NCBI RefSeq assembly: GCF_003957515.1
Contig: NZ_RQXW01000002.1
Location: forward strand, 1 to 64,000
Reading direction: 5' to 3'
DNA: 64,000 bases
Source of the DNA: Amphritea opalescens
GTDB taxonomy: Bacteria > Pseudomonadota > Gammaproteobacteria > Pseudomonadales > Balneatricaceae
Part shown: positions 19,930 to 30,387 of the stretch, one piece after another
Layout of the letters: each line of letters begins with the position of its first letter
Position numbering within the stretch: the stretch's first letter is position 1
Made by a program: the position numbers and the translations under genes
The notes under the pieces: model-generated
The model's input: only the letters and a program-made list of their open reading frames with translations
Told to the model about the DNA's origin: nothing
Databases searched by the model: none

Positions 19930-20910
19930 TTAGTCGTTAGTTAAAGGGGCTTTTAGGACGGAAGCTTGTTCCAGCGTTGATTGATGGCGCCTTGTCAGCA
20001 TCGGGCTAAGCAGTTGAACGGTGATCGCCGCCGCGATAACCAAAGCCATGCCTAGCAAGCTCAACTGATCGGCCTCGGCCGAAAATATCACCTCACTGAA
20101 AAGCCCATAGGCGACACAAACCTCAGACAGAATAAAGGTCACCACCGGTGTCATGGCTACGCAGGCGCTCACCTGTACCGTTTGCCAGTAGCGCATTGCT
20201 TGAGCGAATGCACCGTAGGCGACAAGGGTGTTAACACAGCAAAACAGCGCCACCCAGTAATCTTGGCTATTCAGTTCTAATAAGCTGCTGGGGTGGGCAA
20301 AGGGCAGCATGATGATCAGTGCATAGAGGTAGATGCTCAGTAGAATATTAGAAGGCGATAGCACCTTAAATAGGGATTTTTGAATTAGGGCGTATGCGGT
20401 CCAACCGAGTGCCGAAACCTGAATGATTAAAAAACCGATACCGGTGAGTCCGGTGCTACTTTCAATCGCTGGATGAAAAAACAGCAACATTCCGCTCGCC
20501 ATCAGCGCAAAGCAGACCCAGTGCTGCCAAAACACCCGTTCTTTAAGAAACCACCAGCCTCCCAGCGTTAGAAACAGCGGCGCTAATTGAAAGCTGAGTT
20601 GTGCGGCGCCGGGGTGAAGGTAGCTTAAGCCCCAGACCATAAAGGTGTAGTTCACAATCAACATGGTGCCGGCAATCAATAGGCTGGCTATGTGGGTTTT
20701 TGAGAGGTGGCGAAACTCAGATAGCTTGCCTCTATTAAATTGCCATAGAAACATCACGGCCCCAGCAAAGGTAAAGCGTAACCAGGTGAGAGTAATCGGA
20801 TCGATAAAGCCGGTGGAGAGCTTTAGTGCAATCGGTAACATGCCCCAGAACATCAAGGTGATGCAGCAAAAAAACAGGCCATATAGAAAACGGCTACGAT
20901 CCAGAGTCAT
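19930..20910 (-). CDS. EamA/DMT-family transporter
   Basis: The ATG at 20910 gives 326 residues; a TTG seven codons upstream is less likely. Two EamA repeats with about ten membrane helices in total are apparent, the first beginning FFCCITLMFWGMLPIALKL and the second in the LTGIGFLIIQVSALGWTAYA region. Members export amino acids, metabolites or drugs; the substrate is unknown. A LysR gene is divergently transcribed 146 bp away and may control it. Confidence 0.85.
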   Translation of the reverse strand: MTLDRSRFLYGLFFCCITLMFWGMLPIALKLSTGFIDPITLTWLRFTFAGAVMFLWQFNRGKLSEFRHLSKTHIASLLIAGTMLIVNYTFMVWGLSYLHPGAAQLSFQLAPLFLTLGGWWFLKERVFWQHWVCFALMASGMLLFFHPAIESSTGLTGIGFLIIQVSALGWTAYALIQKSLFKVLSPSNILLSIYLYALIIMLPFAHPSSLLELNSQDYWVALFCCVNTLVAYGAFAQAMRYWQTVQVSACVAMTPVVTFILSEVCVAYGLFSEVIFSAEADQLSLLGMALVIAAAITVQLLSPMLTRRHQSTLEQASVLKAPLTND

Positions 20911-21056
20911 ATCAGTGCTCGCAAGTGTCAACAGCAGAAGCTATAGCATGGCGTTTATTCTATTCTGTTTCCAATGCATAATAGTTCATATCTTTATGCA
21001 TAAATCGGGTAATGTTTTGAAAGAGTTCATGGTCGTAGACCGAGTGAGGAGGAGCT

Positions 21057-22001
21057 GTGAATAACTTGGTATTGCCAGGGCAGTTTCAACAGCTAGATAT
21101 CAAGAGCCTCACGGGGCTGCTCTATCTGCTTGAGGAGCGCAATGTCGGACGGGCCGCAGATCGTCTGTTTATTAGCCAATCGGCGATGAGCCGAGTATTA
21201 CTGCGTTTGCGTGAAGCCTTTGATGATCCCTTGTTTGTGCGTACAGCCCGAGGGATGATTCCAACCTCTAAGGCGCTGGCGCTGGAAAGTCCAGTAAGGC
21301 AGATGTTAGAACAGATCGCCAGCTTAATGTCGTCACCGCCCTTTGATCCTCAATTGAGTGATCGTACCTTCCGTTTGCAAACAACCCATTACCAAGCTCA
21401 GGTGTATGTGCCGAGCATTGCTGAGCGTTTCTATCGGGAGGCACCGAATGCCTCTCTGGATACCACGACGGTGACGGAAAGCAGTTTGTTGGACGAAGCT
21501 GATCAGGTCTGTGATGTGACCCTCTGTAGTAGCTTTATCCGGGTGCCCCATCATTTTGAGCGGCTGTTACTGGGGCGAGAGAAATATGTCCTGATTATGG
21601 CCAAGAATCACCCCTTGGCGGCAAAGCAGGAGGTATCCATAGCGGATTATCTGGCTTACTCCCATGTGTTGGTTAACTTAGGCGGGCGGGCCAAGTTGCC
21701 GGGTAATGACCCCTTGGGTAAGTTGGCGCGAGAAAAGCATTTTGCGTTGCGCACCCCCTATTTTATGGCGGCGCTAGAAGCTGTAGGGCGAACGCAGTTG
21801 TTGTTTAGTTCCAGCGGTTTACTGGCATCCCGCTATGCCGAACGGTTCGGCTTAATGATTAAGCCACTGCCTTTCGAGTCAAAAGATACCGATTATTACC
21901 TCGTATGGCCGAAAGCGGTTGATCAGGATTCGGGCAGCGTCTGGCTGCGTAACCTGTGTCGCGAGGTGGTACAAGAACAGATCCCTTTCCCGGCCGATTA
22001 A
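21057..22001 (+). CDS. LysR-family transcriptional regulator
   Basis: A 314-residue regulator starting with GTG at 21057 behind a strong GAGGAGGAG ribosome site. The winged helix-turn-helix contains NVGRAADRLFISQSAMSRVL and DPLFVRTARGMIPT. The remaining 220 residues are the substrate-binding domain. It is divergent from the EamA exporter gene, the classical position for a LysR regulator of a metabolite exporter. The effector is unknown. Confidence 0.88.
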   Translation: MNNLVLPGQFQQLDIKSLTGLLYLLEERNVGRAADRLFISQSAMSRVLLRLREAFDDPLFVRTARGMIPTSKALALESPVRQMLEQIASLMSSPPFDPQLSDRTFRLQTTHYQAQVYVPSIAERFYREAPNASLDTTTVTESSLLDEADQVCDVTLCSSFIRVPHHFERLLLGREKYVLIMAKNHPLAAKQEVSIADYLAYSHVLVNLGGRAKLPGNDPLGKLAREKHFALRTPYFMAALEAVGRTQLLFSSSGLLASRYAERFGLMIKPLPFESKDTDYYLVWPKAVDQDSGSVWLRNLCREVVQEQIPFPAD

Positions 22002-22022
22002 GTAGCGGTCTTGAGTGGGATG

Positions 22023-23255
22023 TTAAGACTCTTCTGCTACTTCATGCTGAGCGACTGACTTTTCGGCGAGCTTATTCGAGGTTGCGGCAACAGGCCAGAG
22101 TAGCTCGGCTTGATTGACCCCAAGACTACGGGCTCGGCCTTGAATCTTAGCGGTATACATCCGGTGATCCGCCAGTTCGATCATGGTTTTCCAATCATTA
22201 ACGGCATCGGCCTGAACCTCTGCGACACCGATGCTGGCTGTCACAGGGGCGCCGTCAGGACGTAAACCGAGTCCGGCGTGCATAATACGGTTAATCACAT
22301 CATCGGCCTCATTAGGGGCTGCGGTAGGCAGTATCACAATAAACTCCTCGCCACCCCAGCGGATCACACTATCGCCTTTACGAACCACGTCGTTGAGTTG
22401 TTGTGCGGCGGTTCTTAGCACCACATCGCCGGCATCATGCCCATAGATATCATTGACGGTTTTAAAATGGTCTAGATCGAGATAAAGAATCGATAGGGGT
22501 GAGTCGCTCATAAGGGATAAACGGAATTGCAGATCCAGCATTTCGATACCGGCGCGGCGTGTCAGTAAGCCGGTTAGGACGTCGTAACTGGCGCGGTTGA
22601 CCTGTGAAAGCATGTAACGCAGCTGATTGAGGGAGGCAAAGATGGCGACACCAAGAATCAGAGAGAACAACCAGATGGTTGAAACCGCCTGAGGGATATC
22701 ACTTTTGACCTGTGGCAGAGATGACAGAACCACCACCGCCAACATCGGAGTGGCGAAGAAGAGTAGCTCTTTTAAGGTCAACGGAAACAGGGTTAGACCG
22801 GCAATCATAACAAAGGGCAATAGGGCGTAGAGTTCGGCAATGACCTGTTCGGTGCCGCTCAGTTCATAGGCTTGCAACCAGTGGTCAGAGACCAAGTAAA
22901 ACAGCGGCGTTATCGATAGCATGCCTGCGAGTAGCCAGCGGGCGCGATTTAGATCGGGCTCTTTGCGGGCCTGCCAAGCCAAAAAAATAAAAGCGATGGC
23001 TGACAGAATGCGGATGACTAACAGTTCAGCCCAAAGAGGAGAAGGTAGAAACAAAAGATCGATCAGCGACCAGGTCGGCACCAGTACCGCAAAAATAGCG
23101 CAGAAGAAGAATACTCGACTTTGCATGATGGCTGCCCGGTGACGGGAGATCGGCATGCTGTGCTGTTTGTTGGTAAATAGCTCGTAGAGTTGATCCGGAG
23201 TATAGATGCCCAGCGATTCGCTTAATGAGATATACATGGCAGTTAAGTATTTCAT
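22023..23255 (-). CDS. Membrane-bound diguanylate cyclase
   Basis: The ATG at 23255 gives 410 residues; earlier in-frame starts have no better ribosome site, and an ATG six codons further in is also possible. An N-terminal half with about six membrane helices (residues 45-215) precedes a GGDEF domain with intact GGEEF (near 316) and an RKGD inhibitory site five residues before it. It is expected to synthesise c-di-GMP. The membrane sensor does not match a named domain I recognise. It stands alone, 21 bp from the convergent LysR gene. Confidence 0.88.
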   Translation of the reverse strand: MKYLTAMYISLSESLGIYTPDQLYELFTNKQHSMPISRHRAAIMQSRVFFFCAIFAVLVPTWSLIDLLFLPSPLWAELLVIRILSAIAFIFLAWQARKEPDLNRARWLLAGMLSITPLFYLVSDHWLQAYELSGTEQVIAELYALLPFVMIAGLTLFPLTLKELLFFATPMLAVVVLSSLPQVKSDIPQAVSTIWLFSLILGVAIFASLNQLRYMLSQVNRASYDVLTGLLTRRAGIEMLDLQFRLSLMSDSPLSILYLDLDHFKTVNDIYGHDAGDVVLRTAAQQLNDVVRKGDSVIRWGGEEFIVILPTAAPNEADDVINRIMHAGLGLRPDGAPVTASIGVAEVQADAVNDWKTMIELADHRMYTAKIQGRARSLGVNQAELLWPVAATSNKLAEKSVAQHEVAEES

Positions 23256-23302
23256 CCTGTTGCTTCCGGTTTTGATCACGGATCAGATTGCACAATATAA
23301 AT

Positions 23303-23450
23303 GTATCCACAGGCATCAGGATAGTTCTTTTGGGAAACTGTTCGTTGGAACTGATATAGGTCAAAAAAGCTACAATTGCAGTTATCCACAGGCCATTAGT
23401 GGCAGCCTATGAGAAGGACTAAATGCGAAAGAATCTAGAGTTGTGTATAA
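23303..23450. promoter_or_regulatory. Cluster of DnaA-box-like 9-mers
   Basis: TTATCCACA at 23392-23400 (+) and TTATACACA read on the minus strand at 23442-23450 both match the consensus TTATNCACA perfectly. GTATCCACA at 23303-23311 differs by one base. All three lie in one 150-bp non-coding stretch. The neighbours (cyclase and elbB) are not typical oriC genes, so a DnaA-titration or DnaA-regulated site is as likely as an origin. Confidence 0.5.
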
Positions 23451-23484
23451 CTTTTACAGGCGAGGGGTTGTGACAGGAGGTTGT

Positions 23485-23509
23485 GCTACGCCGATAAAAC
23501 CGGCGTAGC
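23485..23509. terminator. Hairpin beyond elbB 3' end
   Basis: Perfect 9-bp stem GCTACGCCG/CGGCGTAGC with a 7-nt loop, about 70 bp beyond the elbB stop on its strand. There is no T-tract, so terminator function is uncertain. Confidence 0.45.
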
Positions 23510-23578
23510 GAGTAATCAGATAAGTAACATTAAACGATTACTGTGATGCGTTGATTGGGGTGCCGTGCATCTTCACTG

Positions 23579-24232
23579 TTAGCAAAGTTGCAGCACCTTA
23601 TTGACTAACTTGTTGATACCGCTAGCCGCTTCACTGATGCTACCGGCCAGCATATAGGCGGGTGTCGTCACAAGATTGAATTTCTCATCAAAGACGATAT
23701 CACTGCAATCGCAGTCCTGATGTTGACCGCCCATCGCTTCGATCGCCGCGGCGGTTTCCTGATCATTGCCGATGGTGCAGGTCGCGCCTTCTCCGAAAAG
23801 TAGGGGTGTCATTGCCGGAGCAATACAGATAAGGCCAACCGGTTTGCCGCTGGCGTGGATTGCCTGAGTGAAGGCCAGTAGATCGGGGTTAACTTTTGCG
23901 GCGGCGCCTGCAACCGCAAAATCACTTAGGTTTTTCGCCGCCCCAAAGCCACCGGGAATAATCAAGGCATCATAGTCGGCGGGGTTGGCGGTGGCGAGGT
24001 CAATAATCTCTCCACGGGCAAGGCGGGCCGCTTCGGTGAGGACATTGCGCTGCTGGTCGGCCATCACCTCGCCGTTGCGGTGATCAATAACATGCATCTG
24101 CTCAATATTGGGAGCCATACACTGATAACGGGCGCCGCCCTGTTCTATCGCTAAGAGTGTTAGAACAGATTCATAGATCTCAGAACCGTCGTAGACACCA
24201 CAGCCGGATAATACTACTGCAACTTTTTTCAT
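23579..24232 (-). CDS. elbB: Isoprenoid biosynthesis glyoxalase ElbB
   Basis: A 217-residue DJ-1/PfpI-superfamily protein. Typical family segments are VVLSGCGVYDGSEIYE at the N-terminus, LIIPGGFGAAKNLSDFA near 90-110 and the nucleophile-elbow-like GLICIAPAM near 137. ElbB is linked to isoprenoid synthesis and has glyoxalase activity in vitro. The start ATG is at 24232. It is divergent from hemB across 260 bp. Confidence 0.93.
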   Translation of the reverse strand: MKKVAVVLSGCGVYDGSEIYESVLTLLAIEQGGARYQCMAPNIEQMHVIDHRNGEVMADQQRNVLTEAARLARGEIIDLATANPADYDALIIPGGFGAAKNLSDFAVAGAAAKVNPDLLAFTQAIHASGKPVGLICIAPAMTPLLFGEGATCTIGNDQETAAAIEAMGGQHQDCDCSDIVFDEKFNLVTTPAYMLAGSISEAASGINKLVNKVLQLC

Positions 24233-24480
24233 TATCGGTACTCCCTATTAAGTGTGAAGATTGGAACCCGGTTTTATTAAATAGCTTAGCTAATGGGTTC
24301 CGGTTATTACGTCTGGGTTAACAGTGTCTGAGATTTTAAGCTCGGTAGTATCGCCCCGTCATTAAGTATCTGCGCCATTTGTAATCTAGATCACTAAGTA
24401 TAATGCTTTATCTATAGTCGTCACTCAGTGGCTTCTGTCATAATAATGTCATTGTTTTCCGGTCCAATACCTGCTTCTAA

Positions 24481-25503
<1,023 letters not shown>

Positions 25504-25548
25504 TATTCAGCTGTGACGGAATAATAGATAACAGCTAAGGGGGCAGTA

Positions 25549-27768
25549 ATGAGCGAGCAGATTGAAGAACAGGGAACGGAGCAGGTCGCTGAGCAGGGTG
25601 CTTTATCAGACACTGAGCAGGCGCAACTCGCTGAGCTAATAACGGATGCTAATGAAGCTTCTATCGCATTGGTTGAAAGTCGCGAAGCGATTGCGGTGAC
25701 TGAGCCGGTTGAAGAACCGCCGTTGGATTTGAAAGCCCCCGAGCTCTATATCAACCGAGAGTTGAGTCATCTACAGTTTAATATTCGGGTGCTGGAACAG
25801 GCTTTGGATGAGACCCATCCGCTGATGGAACGGTTGATGTTTCTGTTGATCTTTTCCAGCAACTTGGATGAGTTTTTCGAGATCCGTGTTGCTGAATTGA
25901 TGGCGCAGCTGAAGTATGGCCGTGAATCGGTCGGGCCCGATGCGATGCACCCTCAGGTGGTGATGAACCGGATCGGCGAGATCTGTAGTGCGCAAGTTGA
26001 GCGACAGTACAAGATTCTTAACGAGACGATCTTTCCGCAGCTAGAAAAAGAGAATATCCACTTTAAACGTCGACGCGACTGGACCGATGAGCAGAAAGAG
26101 TGGATCAGGGTCTTTTTTGAAGAGAAAGTGCAGCCGGTGGTCAGTCCGATCGGCTTGGACCCATCACATCCCTTCCCCCGTTTAGTGAATAAAAGCCTTA
26201 ACTTTATTGTTGAGCTGGATGGTAAGGATGCCTTTGGTCGCGAAAGTGGCTTGGCCATTATTCCTGCGCCTCGCTCATTGCCCCGTTTGATTCGTCTTCC
26301 GGATGAACTCTGTGATGGCGGCGATAATCTGATCTTCCTGTCATCGGTGATTCACGAATATGCCGATGAGCTATTTCCGGGGATGACGGTGGAGGGCTGT
26401 TATCAGTTCCGTATTACCCGAAATGCCGATCTGACGTTCGATTCAGAAGAGGTTGAGGATTTGGCTCGCACGCTGCTGGGTGAGCTACACTCCCGTAAGT
26501 ATGGCGCGGCTGTCCGGTTGGAAGTGGACCAACGGACGCCGGAAGTGTTGATTCGCTTTCTGCTGCGTGAATTTAATCTGGATGAAGCACATACCTATCG
26601 GGTCGATGGTCCGGTCAACCTGACCCGTATGATGGCGTTGCGTGACTTGGTTGATTGCAAAGATCTTTGCTGGAAGCCTTTTACCCCTGGCATGTCTGGG
26701 CGCTATAAACAGAAAAATATTTTCGACGTGTTGCGCCACAAAGATCAGCTGTTGCACCATCCGTTCCAGTCTTTCTCGCCGGTGGTTGATCTACTGCGGC
26801 AGGCCGCGAAAGACCCAAAAGTGTTAGCGATTAAGCAGACCCTTTATCGTACGGGGGTTAACTCGGATATTGTTGATGCGCTGGTGGATGCCGCGCGCAG
26901 TGGTAAAGAGGTCACCGTGGTGATCGAATTGCGGGCGCGTTTCGATGAGGAATCGAATCTGCAACTGGCAGGCCGATTACAAGAAGCGGGTGCGCTGGTA
27001 GTTTATGGTGTGGTTGATTTTAAAACCCATGCCAAGATGATGCTGGTGGTGCGTCGAGAAGACAATCAGTTGGTGCGTTATGCCCACTTAGGTACCGGTA
27101 ATTACCATTCCGGTACTGCGCGGTTGTATACCGATTATAGCTATATGACCAGCGATGCGGATGTCGGCGAAGATGTGCATAAAATCTTCCACCAACTGAC
27201 CGGTATGGGTAAGATTTTGCGGCTGAAGAAGCTGCATAATGCACCCTTTACGCTGCATGCTAAGATGTTGGAGATGATCGACCGGGAAGCCAAACATGGT
27301 AAAAACGGCCATATCATCATTAAAATTAACGGCTTAACCGAGCCTCAATTGATTCGGGCGCTTTATCAAGCGTCTCAGCGCGGGGTCAAAATTGAGTTGA
27401 TCGTGCGGGGAATGTGCCGTCTGAGACCGGGTATTAAGGGTATTTCCGAGAATATCTCGGTACGTTCAATTATTGGACGTTTCTTAGAACATACTCGGGT
27501 CTTTTATTTTGGCAACAAAGGTAAGCCTGATGTGCTGTGTGCCAGCGCCGATTGGATGGAGCGTAATATGCTTAATCGCGTAGAAACATGCTTCCCACTG
27601 ACCGGTAAGTTGGCCGATCGCGTGAAGAGCGACTTGGATCTTTATCTCGCCGATAACTGCCGTAGTTGGACGTTACACTCCGATGGTAGTTATACCCTCA
27701 ACAAGCCTGAAGAGGGCGAAGAAGCGGTGAGTGCACAGGAAGCGTTACTGCGACAATTTAGCAGTTAA
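25549..27768 (+). CDS. ppk: Polyphosphate kinase Ppk1
   Basis: A 739-residue enzyme that builds inorganic polyphosphate from ATP. After an acidic, low-complexity N-terminal extension of about 60 residues (rich in Glu, Ala and Gln), the conserved protein begins at ELYINRELSHLQFN. The autophosphorylated histidine lies in RYAHLGTGNYHSG near residue 512. The two phospholipase-D-like C-terminal lobes are complete. It follows hemB by 45 bp, the familiar hemB-ppk pairing, and ends at a strong terminator. Confidence 0.96.
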   Translation: MSEQIEEQGTEQVAEQGALSDTEQAQLAELITDANEASIALVESREAIAVTEPVEEPPLDLKAPELYINRELSHLQFNIRVLEQALDETHPLMERLMFLLIFSSNLDEFFEIRVAELMAQLKYGRESVGPDAMHPQVVMNRIGEICSAQVERQYKILNETIFPQLEKENIHFKRRRDWTDEQKEWIRVFFEEKVQPVVSPIGLDPSHPFPRLVNKSLNFIVELDGKDAFGRESGLAIIPAPRSLPRLIRLPDELCDGGDNLIFLSSVIHEYADELFPGMTVEGCYQFRITRNADLTFDSEEVEDLARTLLGELHSRKYGAAVRLEVDQRTPEVLIRFLLREFNLDEAHTYRVDGPVNLTRMMALRDLVDCKDLCWKPFTPGMSGRYKQKNIFDVLRHKDQLLHHPFQSFSPVVDLLRQAAKDPKVLAIKQTLYRTGVNSDIVDALVDAARSGKEVTVVIELRARFDEESNLQLAGRLQEAGALVVYGVVDFKTHAKMMLVVRREDNQLVRYAHLGTGNYHSGTARLYTDYSYMTSDADVGEDVHKIFHQLTGMGKILRLKKLHNAPFTLHAKMLEMIDREAKHGKNGHIIIKINGLTEPQLIRALYQASQRGVKIELIVRGMCRLRPGIKGISENISVRSIIGRFLEHTRVFYFGNKGKPDVLCASADWMERNMLNRVETCFPLTGKLADRVKSDLDLYLADNCRSWTLHSDGSYTLNKPEEGEEAVSAQEALLRQFSS

Positions 27769-27790
27769 TCTGAGCGGTTTGTCGCTTTTA

Positions 27791-27816
27791 AAAATGGCCC
27801 TTCGGGGCCATTTTTT
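27791..27816 (+). terminator. Terminator after ppk
   Basis: Stem AAAATGGCCC/GGGCCATTTT with a TTCG tetraloop, running into T6. A canonical rho-independent terminator. Confidence 0.93.
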
Positions 27817-28054
27817 GTGCCTATCCCGCGGCTATCTGAGGTTTACCTGTCACACTGGGTTCTATTTTTTGTTTGCTTCCACTGGCATTTTGTGGAAAAT
27901 TGCTAGATTGTATGACGTTTCTGATAAGAAACATCAGGATAGCAGCAGACGATCCTGCCGGCTTACCTCGTTAGCGTGGTTAACAGGTAGGCGTTATCCT
28001 TCACTTTATTAGCCGTTATCAGCGGAACAATAAATACCAGATGGAAGCCTGATC

Positions 28055-28828
28055 ATGGCGAATGCCCCAACAGCGTTATTGTTGAACGATATTCATAAGT
28101 CCTACGGTGATCTTGCCGTTCTTAAAGGGGTGTCATTGACCGCTTATGATGGTGATGTGATCTCTATTCTTGGTTCCAGTGGCTCCGGTAAAAGTACCCT
28201 CTTACGCTGTATTAACCTGCTGGAACATCCTAGCCGAGGTGAGATTACCGTGGGTGATGAACGACTTAAGCTCAAGCTCGGTAAAGATGGCAACCTAGAA
28301 GCGGCTAACCGTAAGCAATTAGAGCAGATGCGCGCCCGCATCGGTTTTGTTTTTCAGAACTTCAATCTCTGGCCCCATAAAACCATCCTAGAAAATATTA
28401 TTGAAGCGCCTATTCAGGTGCTGAAACAAAAGAAGGCTGACGCCATTGCTCGTGCTGAGCAGCTGTTGGAAAAAGTTGGTTTAGCGGATAAACGTAATGC
28501 CTATCCGGATAATCTGTCCGGTGGTCAGAAGCAACGGGTGGCTATTGCACGAACCCTAGCGATGGACCCACAGGTGTTACTGTTTGATGAACCCACTTCC
28601 GCCCTCGACCCCGAGCTCGTCAATGAAGTATTGGCGGTGATGAAGGAGTTGGCTGAAGAGGGCAGAACAATGCTGATCGTTACCCACGAGATGCGTTTTG
28701 CGAAAGATGTGTCCAGTCAGGTCGTGTTTTTACACGAAGGACAGATAGAAGAGATAGGCCCACCAGAGCAAGTGTTTAATAATCCGAAATCTAAGCGTGT
28801 GCAGGAATTTATGGCAAGCCATAGCTAG
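28055..28828 (+). CDS. Basic amino acid ABC transporter ATPase (HisP/AotP type)
   Basis: A 257-residue ATPase. The Walker A motif GSSGSGKST is near residue 38, the signature [16 protein letters not shown] near 153 and Walker [13 protein letters not shown] near 173. The insertion around residues 65-90 and the overall length match the HisP/ArtP/AotP group. It is the first gene of an ATPase, binding protein, permease, permease operon. Uptake of arginine, ornithine, lysine or histidine is expected, the exact ligand not being readable. Confidence 0.92.
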   Translation: MANAPTALLLNDIHKSYGDLAVLKGVSLTAYDGDVISILGSSGSGKSTLLRCINLLEHPSRGEITVGDERLKLKLGKDGNLEAANRKQLEQMRARIGFVFQNFNLWPHKTILENIIEAPIQVLKQKKADAIARAEQLLEKVGLADKRNAYPDNLSGGQKQRVAIARTLAMDPQVLLFDEPTSALDPELVNEVLAVMKELAEEGRTMLIVTHEMRFAKDVSSQVVFLHEGQIEEIGPPEQVFNNPKSKRVQEFMASHS

Positions 28829-28865
28829 GTTTTCAATGACTAAAAATAATTTGTAAGGGAAATAG

Positions 28866-29627
28866 ATGATGAATATTCGTAAATTGTTTGCCACCGTAGC
28901 TCTCGTGACAGGTGGTTTAATGGCCGCTCAGGCAGCGACCGCTGGAGATAAAATCCGTATCGCAACAGAAGGCGCCTATTCCCCATTTAATATGGTGGAT
29001 TCTAGCGGTGAGTTGATAGGCTTTGATGTTGAGATCGCCAAAGCACTTTGTGCTGAAATGGCCGCAGACTGTGAAATCGTAGCACAGGACTGGGATGGTA
29101 TTATTCCGGGGCTTCGTGCAAAAAAATATGATGCGATTATCGCTTCTATGTCGATCACCGAAGAGCGTATGCGAGTGGTCGATTTCTCTGAAAAATATTA
29201 CTCCAATGTACTGGCTTTCGTTACCCCTGAAGGCAGCGCGGTTGAAGTTACCAAAGAGGGTTTGAAAGGTAAGACCGTTGGCGCACAACGTGCCACCATT
29301 GCTGGGCAATACCTAGAAGATAATCTTGGTGATGTGGTTGATGTGAAACTCTATGACACCCAAGACAATGCTTATCTGGATTTGGCTTCGGGTCGTCTGG
29401 ATGCTTTGCTGTCGGATAAATTCCCCGCTTACGATTGGTTACGTTCTGACGAAGGTAAAGGTTTTGCTTTCCAAGGTGAAGATATCGATATCAATGACGA
29501 AATCGGTATTGCCGTACGTAAAGGCGATGCATTGAAAGATAAGTTCAGTGCTGCGATCAAAGCGATCGTTGCTGATGGCACCTACGCTAAAATCAATGAA
29601 AAGTACTTCCCATTCTCAATCTATTAA
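28866..29627 (+). CDS. Periplasmic basic amino acid-binding protein
   Basis: A 253-residue SBP_bac_3 protein with a signal peptide (cleavage near residue 26, after ATA). The mature start IRIATEGAYSPFN and the GFDVEIAKALCAEM and MSITEERMRVVDFS segments are those of the lysine/arginine/ornithine-binding family. Asp in GFDVE and Arg in SITEERM are the usual ligand contacts. It lies 37 bp after the ATPase gene and 67 bp before the first permease gene. Confidence 0.93.
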   Translation: MMNIRKLFATVALVTGGLMAAQAATAGDKIRIATEGAYSPFNMVDSSGELIGFDVEIAKALCAEMAADCEIVAQDWDGIIPGLRAKKYDAIIASMSITEERMRVVDFSEKYYSNVLAFVTPEGSAVEVTKEGLKGKTVGAQRATIAGQYLEDNLGDVVDVKLYDTQDNAYLDLASGRLDALLSDKFPAYDWLRSDEGKGFAFQGEDIDINDEIGIAVRKGDALKDKFSAAIKAIVADGTYAKINEKYFPFSIY

Positions 29628-29694
29628 TGGTGAGTGAATAACCATTTTTATCACAGAGGCCGGCTTTGACCGGCCCGTTTTTTAGGCGTATTTC

Positions 29695-30387
29695 ATGGAC
29701 CTGCAAGGCTTTGGTCATCTCCTTCTCTCCGGTACCTGGGTCACGATTCAACTAGCGTTGACTAGCTTGCTCGTGGGGCTGGTGTTCGGTCTAACCGGCG
29801 CGGCGGCGAAACTGTCAAAAAACCGTTTTGCTCGCTGGCTGGCGACCGGCTATACCACGCTGGTGCGCGGACTTCCCGAACTCCTCTTAGTGCTGACGAT
29901 CTATTTCGGTGGCTCGCAGTTACTGATGTGGATCGCCAGTGGTTTTGGTTACGATGAGTATATCGAGATAGGGCCTTTTGTGGCGGGTGTTGCCGCATTA
30001 TCGATTGCCTTTGGTGCCTATGCCACCGAAGTATTTCGTATGGCGATGATGGAGATTCCTGACGGTCAGTGGGAGTCGGGGATGGCTTGTGGCATGAGCA
30101 CTCGTCGGACCTTTTTCCGTATTATCCTGCCGCAGGTGTGGCGTCTGGCGATACCGGGCTTGGGTAATCTGTTTCAGGTATTGCTCAAGGATACCGCACT
30201 GGTTTCGGTGGTAGGATTGAACGATATTATGCGGCAATCTCAGGTGGCTATTAGCGCCACGAAAGAGCCGTTTACCTTTTTCCTAGTGGCTGCTTGTATC
30301 TATCTGCTACTAACCGCCGCGACTACAGGATTTACTATGTTTATGGAGCGGGTTGCTAACCCTGCTGCTCGGGAGAGTCGAGGATGA
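29695..30387 (+). CDS. Amino acid ABC permease (HisQ/AotQ type)
   Basis: A 230-residue inner-membrane protein with about five helices. It has the ABC permease contact loop EVFRMAMMEIPDGQWESGMACGM near residues 103-125, split here only for recognition, and TLVRGLPELLLVL near 57. It pairs with the following permease, whose start overlaps its stop by 4 bp. Homology class HisQ/ArtQ/AotQ. Confidence 0.92.
   Translation: MDLQGFGHLLLSGTWVTIQLALTSLLVGLVFGLTGAAAKLSKNRFARWLATGYTTLVRGLPELLLVLTIYFGGSQLLMWIASGFGYDEYIEIGPFVAGVAALSIAFGAYATEVFRMAMMEIPDGQWESGMACGMSTRRTFFRIILPQVWRLAIPGLGNLFQVLLKDTALVSVVGLNDIMRQSQVAISATKEPFTFFLVAACIYLLLTAATTGFTMFMERVANPAARESRG

Larger units (their letters stand above)
23256..23578. 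other. Intergenic region between GGDEF gene and elbB
   Basis: A 323-bp non-coding stretch. It holds three DnaA-box-like 9-mers and a hairpin, each listed separately, and presumably the promoter of the cyclase gene. No ORF is supported. Confidence 0.5.

Noticed and set aside
23256..23578. Chromosomal origin oriC
   Set aside because: Too few DnaA boxes, no clear AT-rich unwinding region and no dnaA, dnaN, gidA or rpmH nearby; kept only as a DnaA-box cluster.
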